Of a stretch of 31,254 nt of DNA, positions 22,393 through 28,349 are shown one piece after another. The stretch comes from CAZJFH01 sp964545205. Lineage in GTDB: Bacteria > Pseudomonadota > Alphaproteobacteria > Rhodospirillales > Magnetospirillaceae. Position 1 is the first letter of the stretch; every line of letters starts with the position of its first letter. Location: NCBI GenBank assembly GCA_964545205.1, contig CAZJFH010000060.1:1-31254 (forward strand), written 5' to 3'. The translations under genes were made by a program, and so were the position numbers. The notes beneath the pieces are model-generated. The model did no database searches. It was not told where the DNA came from and saw only the letters and a list, made by a program, of their open reading frames with translations.

Positions 22393-23259
22393 ATGCGCCA
22401 ATGCTCGGAACAGGCCTTGTACAGACGGCGCATGCTCGACTTCTTTCTGTGGCTGATCACCTTCGCGGTGACCGCCTGGCTCGGGATCGTCCTGGTCCTG
22501 TTCGCCTTCCAGCGCTCCTTTCTCTACCACCCGGCCGACAACCCGGAGACGCCCGAGGCGCTGGGCGTCGGCGAGATGCGGGTGGTCGAGTTCGTCACCG
22601 CCGACGGGCTGAAACTGTTCGCGTGGTACGCGGAATCGGCGGCGGCCGAGACCCCGGTGCTGGTGCTCTACCACGGCAACGCCGGCACGCTGGCGATGCG
22701 CGCCTTCAAGGCGCGGGCGTTCCTGGACGCCGGCTTCGGCGTGATGCTGGTCGAGTACCGCGGCTTCGGCGGCAATCCCGGCCGCCCGACCGAACAGGGC
22801 CTGTACGAGGACGGCCGTGCGGCGCGGCGCTGGCTGGCGGCGCAGGGCGTGCCGCCGGAGCGGCAGATTCTCTACGGCGAATCGCTGGGCACCGGCGTGG
22901 CGGTGCAGATGGCGATCGAGGAGCCGCCGGCCGCGGTCGTGCTCGAGGCGCCCTACACCTCGATCACCGACGTCGCCGCCGGCATCTATCCGATCGTGCC
23001 GGTGCGGCTGCTGACCTGGGACCGCTACGACAGCCTGTCGAAGATCGCCGGACTGAAGGCGCCGCTGCTGGTCGTGCACGGCCATCGCGACCGGGTGGTG
23101 CCGTTCGCCCTCGGCCAGCGCCTGTTCGAGGCGGCGCCCGAACCCAAACGGTCGGTGTTCCTGCCCCAGGCGGACCACAACTCCCTCTACGACTGGGGAG
23201 CCGCCGAGGGCATTCTCACCTTCTTGCGCGAATTGGGGGCGAACGGCGTAAGCCGTTGA
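22393..23259 (+). CDS. Membrane-anchored alpha/beta hydrolase (BEM46/ABHD13-like), copy 1
   Basis: This 288-residue protein has an N-terminal membrane segment (about 15-40) followed by a BEM46/ABHD13-like serine hydrolase domain. The motif YHGNAGTLAMR lies at 93-103, the nucleophile is Ser164 in YGESLGTG, the probable acid is Asp233 in HGHRDRVVP, and the catalytic His is His262 in PQADHNSLYD. The substrate is unknown. ATG 22393 gives the same layout as the neighbouring paralog. ATG 22432 is also in frame and begins right at the membrane segment; neither has a strong ribosome binding site. It is divergent from the sulfur operon and followed 117 bp later by its paralog. Confidence 0.85.
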   Translation: MRQCSEQALYRRRMLDFFLWLITFAVTAWLGIVLVLFAFQRSFLYHPADNPETPEALGVGEMRVVEFVTADGLKLFAWYAESAAAETPVLVLYHGNAGTLAMRAFKARAFLDAGFGVMLVEYRGFGGNPGRPTEQGLYEDGRAARRWLAAQGVPPERQILYGESLGTGVAVQMAIEEPPAAVVLEAPYTSITDVAAGIYPIVPVRLLTWDRYDSLSKIAGLKAPLLVVHGHRDRVVPFALGQRLFEAAPEPKRSVFLPQADHNSLYDWGAAEGILTFLRELGANGVSR

Positions 23260-23376
23260 TGCCTCTTGTAATTTATCAAACCATTACCACGTTCAACCGT
23301 GGCGCCCATTGCCTGCGCGGGACCGCCCGGGCAGACGATTCGGCGCCGCGGGTCGGTGCTGAGTGGTAGGTGGTCC

Positions 23377-24234
23377 ATGACCGAGTTGGTGCTGCGGCGT
23401 TCGTCTTCGATCCTCGGATGGTTGGCGGCCGCAGTGATCCTGATCTACGCGGTGGCCAATCTCGCCCTCTACGTCTGGCAGCGCGATCTCATCTACCATC
23501 CCTTCGGCCGCTCGGCCTCGCCGGCGGCGGTCGGCGTGCCCGAGATGCGGGTTCTCCGCGTGCGCACCAAGGACGGCCTGACGGTGAGCGGCTGGTACGC
23601 GCCGGCGCCGCCCGGGATGCCGACCGTGGTGCTCTATCACGGCAATACCGGCACGCTGGCGATGCGGGCCTTCAAGGCGCGGCTGTTCCTCGACGGCGGC
23701 TACGGCGTGTGGCTGGCCGGCTATCGCGGCTTCGACGGCAATCCCGGCTGGCCCAGCGAGCGCGGCCTCTACGCCGACGCGCGCGCCGTGCTCGACTGGC
23801 TGGCGCTGCGCGGGACCGGCGCCGACGAGGTCGTGCTGTACGGCGAGTCGCTGGGCACCGGCGTCGCCGTGCAGATGGCGACCGAGCGCGCGGTCGCCGG
23901 CCTGATCCTCGAGGCGCCGTTCACCAGCATTCCCGACGTCGCCGAGCTGCGCTACCCGCTGATGCCGGTGCACTGGCTGGCCGAGGACCGCTTCGACAGC
24001 CTGTCGAAGATGGAGCAGGTCGCGGCGCCGCTGCTGATCGTCCACGGCGGCCGCGACGCCATCGTGCCGGTCGGCATGGCGCGGCGCCTCGCCGAGCGCG
24101 CGACGGGGCCGAAGGAGGCCGCCATCCTGCCCCAGGCCGGCCACATCGACCTGTTCGACTGGGGCGCCGGCGGCATCATCGTCGATTTCCTGCACCGCCA
24201 CGCCGCGGCGCCGCTGCAGGCGGCCGCGGAGTGA
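23377..24234 (+). CDS. Membrane-anchored alpha/beta hydrolase (BEM46/ABHD13-like), copy 2
   Basis: This 285-residue paralog of the gene just upstream keeps the same N-terminal anchor (about 11-34) and hydrolase motifs. These are YHGNTGTLAMRAFKAR (87-102), GYRGFDGNPG, Ser158 in YGESLGTGVAVQMA, Asp227 in HGGRDAIVP, and His256 in PQAGHIDLFD. Long identical blocks between the two copies show a tandem duplication, with clear divergence since. AGGTGG at 23368-23373 precedes ATG 23377 and sets the start. The enzyme should act at the inner membrane; the substrate is unknown. A strong hairpin terminator follows 30 bp after the stop. Confidence 0.88.
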   Translation: MTELVLRRSSSILGWLAAAVILIYAVANLALYVWQRDLIYHPFGRSASPAAVGVPEMRVLRVRTKDGLTVSGWYAPAPPGMPTVVLYHGNTGTLAMRAFKARLFLDGGYGVWLAGYRGFDGNPGWPSERGLYADARAVLDWLALRGTGADEVVLYGESLGTGVAVQMATERAVAGLILEAPFTSIPDVAELRYPLMPVHWLAEDRFDSLSKMEQVAAPLLIVHGGRDAIVPVGMARRLAERATGPKEAAILPQAGHIDLFDWGAGGIIVDFLHRHAAAPLQAAAE

Positions 24235-24264
24235 GCGTCAGCACCCGGTCAGCCGCCCACGAGA

Positions 24265-24290
24265 AAAGGCGCGCCCGTCGGCGCGCCTTT
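24265..24290. terminator. Bidirectional rho-independent terminator
   Basis: A perfect 11-bp stem (AAAGGCGCGCC and GGCGCGCCTTT) encloses a CGTC loop. A-rich and T-rich ends on the two sides make it work in both directions. It lies between the convergent hydrolase copy 2 and trxA, which is where a shared terminator is expected. Confidence 0.9.
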
Positions 24291-24333
24291 CAGATCGGGC
24301 CGCGGAGTCCGCGGGCCAGGGACCCGAGCGATC

Positions 24334-24648
24334 CTAGAGGACCGATTCGACCCATTCGTACAGCTTGGACTTGGGCAGGGCGCCGATCTTGGTCGCCGCC
24401 ACCTGGCCGTCCTTGAACACCATCAAGGTCGGAATCCCGCGCACGCCGTACTTGGACGGAGTCATCGGGTTCTCGTCGATGTTGATCTTGGCGACGGTCA
24501 CCTTGCCGTCCATGTCCTTGGCCAGGTCTTCCAGCGCCGGCGCGATCTGGCGGCAGGGGCCGCACCACTCGGCCCAGAAGTCGACCAGCACGGCGCCGGA
24601 AGCCTTCAGCACATCGGCTTCGAACGATGCATCGGTTACCTGCTTCAT
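24334..24648 (-). CDS. trxA: Thioredoxin 1
   Basis: This 104-residue protein is a standard cytoplasmic thioredoxin. The active site is FWAEWCGPC with Cys29 and Cys32, the buried Asp is in VDFWA, and the cis-Pro loop is VRGIPTLMVFKDG. It reduces protein disulfides and serves ribonucleotide reductase and other clients. The frame extends 15 codons upstream, but ATG 24648 gives the normal N-terminus and has GAGGA about 9 bases before it. It lies 124 bp after addA on the same strand. The addB-addA-trxA order is conserved in alphaproteobacteria and is likely a genomic habit rather than a functional tie. Confidence 0.96.
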   Translation of the reverse strand: MKQVTDASFEADVLKASGAVLVDFWAEWCGPCRQIAPALEDLAKDMDGKVTVAKINIDENPMTPSKYGVRGIPTLMVFKDGQVAATKIGALPKSKLYEWVESVL

Positions 24649-24772
24649 TTTCTTTGTCCTCGTTGCCGACAATGTCGGGGTGGCATCCGGCACCCCCTGG
24701 AGCGCCTCACTTTAGGTAGCGCGCATCTAGCCGTCAAGGCGAGCCGCCGCCGAGGGTAGGCCGCCGGAGGTA

Positions 24773-27700
24773 TCAGTCGGACCCGGCCAGGACGTCGTCG
24801 AGCAGGCGCCCGTCGAGCGGCATCAGCCGCGGCCCGTCGGTCCACAGCAGCGCGCAGCGGACCGCCCGGCCGGGGTAGATGCAGGCCAGCGCGGCCCGGT
24901 ATGCGGCCATCTGCCGCAGGTAGACCGGCGCGACGTCCTCGACCCGGCGCGGCGGCGGCCGGTTGGTCTTGTAGTCGACGACCAGCACCTCGGTCGCGCC
25001 GACCAGCAGGCGGTCGACCTGGCCCGAGACGACGCGCTCGCCGACCAGCCCGACCAGCGGCACCTCGGCCTGCGAGCCGGGGCCGAAGATCGGCGCGAAC
25101 ACCGGATCGTCAAGCACGCGGAGCACCTCCGCGCCGATCTCCAGCTGCTCGGTCGGGCTCAGGCCATGAACGGGCCGCGCCAGGAAACGCCCCGCCGCCG
25201 CCGCCCGCCGACCGCGCGCGACCTCGGGCAGCGTCTGCAGCAGGCGGTGGATCAGGGTGCCGCGGCGGAAGCGGGCGCCGTCGTCGGCGCCCAGCGGCGA
25301 GCGCACCGGCGGGTCGTCGCCGTCGGGACGCGACGGCGCCAGCGGCTTCGGCGGCGCCGGCTCGCGCTCCGGCCGCCGCGCCACCCAGTCGGGCCACGGC
25401 GTCGCCGCCGCCGCCGCCGGCGCGAGCGCGGCCGGCGGCACCGGGCGGCGCTGGCTGCACGACAGCCGCAGCACCGTGGCGTCGTCGGTCTCGCCCTGGG
25501 CGGCGAGGAACGGGTCCTCGGCGGCCGTGCCTTGCGCCTTCAGCGCGGCGGCGATCAGGTGGTACCAGCAATCCTCGGGCGCGGCGCGGCGCGTCTCCCA
25601 GCCGCAGACGTAGAGCCGGTCCTCGGCGCGGGTCATCGCGACGTAGAGCAGGCGGCGGTATTCCTGGTCGCGCGCCGCTTGCGCGCTCTCCTTGGCCGCC
25701 CGGCACACCGGATCGGCGAGATCGGCGCGCGGCACCCAGGCCAGCAATTCGTCGTCGCGATCGCCCAGCCACAGCAGGCGCGGCGTCTGCGCCGGCGTCT
25801 GCAGGGTGTCGGGCAGGAACACCACCGGCGCCTGCAGGCCCTTCGAGCCGTGCACAGTCATGATCCGCACCGCGTCGTGGCTCGACTGCTCGAGGTCGCG
25901 CTTGATCTCGACGGCGCCGCTTTCCAGCCAGTGCAGGAATCCCTGCAGCGACGGCGAGTGCGCCCGCTCGTAGGCCAGGGTCAGGGCCATGAACTCGTCG
26001 ATGGCGTCCTCGGCCTCCCAGCCGAGCCGGCGCACCAGCTTCAGCCGGCCGCCGCGGGCGCCGAGGACGTGCGCGAACAGCTCGTGCGGCGGCATCTGGT
26101 CGACGAGCTTCAGCAGTTCGGCGAACAGGTCGTGGGCGGCGCCGAAACCCGGCGCCTCGCGCAAGGCCTCCCACAGCGAGCCCTTGCGGCCGTGCGCGAG
26201 GCGGAACAGCGCCTCCTCGTCGAGGCCGAACAGCGGCCCTTTCAGCACCGTCGCCAGGGTCAGGTCGTCGTCGGGCAGCAAGAGCGCCTTGCCCAGCGCC
26301 ACCAGGTCCATCACCGCCATCTGCTCCGACAGCACCAGGCGGTCGGCGCCGGCGACCTCGACGTTCAGGCTCTTCAGCGCCCGCACCAGATCTTCGACGA
26401 AGGCGTTCCTGCGGCGCACCAGCACCATGACGTCGCCGGCGCGGATCGGCCGCCCCTTCGACTCCAACGTCTCCGAGCCGATCATCGCCCGGATGCGCCG
26501 CGCCATCAGCCGCGCCAGCCGGCCGCGCGGGCTGTCGCCGGCGACGCGCTCGACGGGCGGCTTCCACGGCGGCGGATCGTCGGCCGGCTGCGGCCGCACC
26601 GGCGGCCACAGCTCGACCAGGCCGGCGTCCCGGTCGCGGAACGGCCAGTGGCGGATCTCGGCGCCGTCGAGCGCGACGCCGTCGCGGCCCGGGTCCATGT
26701 TGAACACCGCGTCGACGGCGTCGAGCACCGCCTTGGTCGAGCGGAACGAGACGTGCAGCCCGACCTCGCGCCAACGCTGGTCGGCGGCCGGGACCTGGTC
26801 GGCGAGCAGCCGCCGCATGTGCTCGAACTCGCGCGGGTCGGCGCGCTGGAAGCTGTAGATCGACTGCTTGGCGTCGCCGACCGCGAACACGGTGCGGATG
26901 CGCTCGGCGCCGCCGAGGCCGGCGAAGAACTCGTCGGTCAGCGCCCGGACCACCGCCCACTGGTCGGGATTGGTGTCCTGGGCCTCGTCGATCAGCACGT
27001 GGTCGAGGCCGCCGTCGAGCTTGTAGAGCACCCAGGCGGCGGCGCCGGCCTCTTCCGACAGCAGGCGGACGGCGGCGAGGATCAGATCGTCGTAGTCGAG
27101 CAGCGCGCGGGCCCGCTTCTGGCGGTCATAGGCGGCGAGCAGCGCCTCGCCGAGGCGCAGCAGCGCCGCGCTCGCCCGTGCCACCTTGGCGGCGCGCCAG
27201 CGCTCCATCACCGCCGCCAGGCGCTCGGCCTCGGCCTGCAGCGCCGGGATGGCGTCGGCGCATTTCCTGGTCGCCAGCCGCGCCCGAACCTCGCCCTTCG
27301 CGGTGAGATACTGGTTGCAGTAAGCCTCGAAGCCGTCGATGCGCGCGGCCACGTCGGCGGCCAGCCACAGCGCGATGCCGTCGCCGCGGCCGACGTCGCT
27401 GGCCGAGCCGCCCTGCAGCAGCCCGACGGCGGCGCGGCAGGCGGCGGCGTCGAAGGCCGAGTCGGCGCAGGCCGCGGCGATCACCGCGTCGGGATCCTCG
27501 CCGGGCGCCAGTCCCAGCACGCGCCGCAGGGCGGCGACGGCGCCCTCGAGGCCGCCTTCGCGCGCGATCATCCGGCGCAGCCGGCCGCGTTCGGCCGACA
27601 GCGCGTCGAGCAGGTCCGGGAAGGCGCCCTCGCCGACATGGGCGGTGACCTCGGCCAGCGCCGCCGCCAGCGGCGCATCGACGCCGCCGCGCGCGGCCTC

Positions 27701-28195
27701 CAGCACCGCATCGCGCGCCGCCTCCAGCAGCTCGGCGGCGTCGCGCTCGTCCATCACCGCGAAATGCGGCGCCAGCCCGGCCTCCAGCGGAAACCGGCGC
27801 AGCAGCGACTGGCAGAAGGCGTGGATGGTCAGAATCTTCATGCCGCCGGGCGCATCGAGCACCTGCGCGAACAGCCGCCGCGCCCGGGCCCGCATGGCGT
27901 CGTCGGGATCGCGTCCGGTCAGCCGCGCCAGCGCGGAATCGAGCGGCGCGTCGTCCATCACCGCCCAGTCGCCGAGCTTGGCGGCGATGCGGTTGGCCAT
28001 CTCGGCGGCGGCGGCCTTGGTGAAGGTCAGGCACAGGATCCGCCCCGGCGCGCTGCCGGCCAGCAGCAGGTTGAGCACGCGGTCGGTCAGCACCTTGGTC
28101 TTGCCGGTGCCGGCCGAGGCCGACACCCACACCGAGGCCACGGGATCGGCGGCCAGGCGCTGCGGAATTTCCGGGTCGAGGCGCTGGTCGGTCAT
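24773..28195 (-). CDS. addA: Double-strand break repair helicase-nuclease AddA
   Basis: This 1140-residue UvrD-like helicase and nuclease is one half of AddAB, which resects double-strand DNA ends for RecA loading. Walker A is SASAGTGKTK (25-34). DHVLIDEAQDTNP is Walker B, followed by the GDAKQSIYSFQRADP helicase motif and later by MTVHGSKGLQAPVVFLPD and YVAMTRAEDRLYVCG. The C-terminal RecB-type nuclease has SGQVDRLLVG…VLVVDYKTNRP, with the catalytic Asp and Lys of the PD-(D/E)XK fold. The start ATG 28195 lacks a strong ribosome binding site but gives the usual N-terminus. addB lies upstream across a 154-bp repeat-bearing gap. I saw no LexA box in that gap. Confidence 0.97.
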   Translation of the reverse strand: MTDQRLDPEIPQRLAADPVASVWVSASAGTGKTKVLTDRVLNLLLAGSAPGRILCLTFTKAAAAEMANRIAAKLGDWAVMDDAPLDSALARLTGRDPDDAMRARARRLFAQVLDAPGGMKILTIHAFCQSLLRRFPLEAGLAPHFAVMDERDAAELLEAARDAVLEAARGGVDAPLAAALAEVTAHVGEGAFPDLLDALSAERGRLRRMIAREGGLEGAVAALRRVLGLAPGEDPDAVIAAACADSAFDAAACRAAVGLLQGGSASDVGRGDGIALWLAADVAARIDGFEAYCNQYLTAKGEVRARLATRKCADAIPALQAEAERLAAVMERWRAAKVARASAALLRLGEALLAAYDRQKRARALLDYDDLILAAVRLLSEEAGAAAWVLYKLDGGLDHVLIDEAQDTNPDQWAVVRALTDEFFAGLGGAERIRTVFAVGDAKQSIYSFQRADPREFEHMRRLLADQVPAADQRWREVGLHVSFRSTKAVLDAVDAVFNMDPGRDGVALDGAEIRHWPFRDRDAGLVELWPPVRPQPADDPPPWKPPVERVAGDSPRGRLARLMARRIRAMIGSETLESKGRPIRAGDVMVLVRRRNAFVEDLVRALKSLNVEVAGADRLVLSEQMAVMDLVALGKALLLPDDDLTLATVLKGPLFGLDEEALFRLAHGRKGSLWEALREAPGFGAAHDLFAELLKLVDQMPPHELFAHVLGARGGRLKLVRRLGWEAEDAIDEFMALTLAYERAHSPSLQGFLHWLESGAVEIKRDLEQSSHDAVRIMTVHGSKGLQAPVVFLPDTLQTPAQTPRLLWLGDRDDELLAWVPRADLADPVCRAAKESAQAARDQEYRRLLYVAMTRAEDRLYVCGWETRRAAPEDCWYHLIAAALKAQGTAAEDPFLAAQGETDDATVLRLSCSQRRPVPPAALAPAAAAATPWPDWVARRPEREPAPPKPLAPSRPDGDDPPVRSPLGADDGARFRRGTLIHRLLQTLPEVARGRRAAAAGRFLARPVHGLSPTEQLEIGAEVLRVLDDPVFAPIFGPGSQAEVPLVGLVGERVVSGQVDRLLVGATEVLVVDYKTNRPPPRRVEDVAPVYLRQMAAYRAALACIYPGRAVRCALLWTDGPRLMPLDGRLLDDVLAGSD

Positions 28196-28227
28196 GGGGA
28201 CTTGGCCTGTTCGACATCCTGATCGTC

Positions 28228-28250
28228 ATGCCCGGGCTTGACCCGGGCAT
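28228..28250. repeat. REP-like palindrome ATGCCCGGG-CTTGA-CCCGGGCAT
   Basis: Perfect nine-base arms flank CTTGA. The surrounding CGTC and CCACG match the widespread alphaproteobacterial intergenic palindrome. It is paired with the inverted relative at 28306-28328. Confidence 0.75.
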
Positions 28251-28305
28251 CCACGTTTCTCCACCTCGTCAGTGCTTTAGACGCTGATCGGGCGGCGCCA
28301 CGTGG

Positions 28306-28328
28306 ATGGCCGGGACGAGCCCGGCCAT
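28306..28328. repeat. REP-like palindrome ATGGCCGGG-ACGAG-CCCGGCCAT
   Basis: Perfect nine-base arms flank ACGAG. The flanks CGTGG before and GACG after are the reverse complement of those around 28228-28250, so the two form a head-to-head pair like a bacterial interspersed mosaic element. Confidence 0.75.
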
Positions 28329-28349
28329 GACGGTGAAGTATGTCGGCGC

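Larger units (their letters stand above)
28196..28349. other. addB-addA intergenic gap with paired palindromes
   Basis: This 154-bp gap separates two genes that are usually adjacent or overlapping. It is almost filled by two related palindromes in opposite orientation (28228-28250 and 28306-28328), with about 55 bp between them. No gene is visible. The insertion probably separates addA translation from addB, so addA may depend on its own promoter or on read-through. Confidence 0.6.

Noticed and set aside
22224..22460. 78-codon minus-strand frame in the A+T-rich gap
   Set aside because: It overlaps the start of the hydrolase gene and two dyads, has no ribosome binding site, and shows no recognisable motif.
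25166..28222. 1018-codon plus-strand frame opposite addA
   Set aside because: AddA on the other strand has all helicase and nuclease motifs. This frame is a composition shadow rich in Gln, Arg and His.
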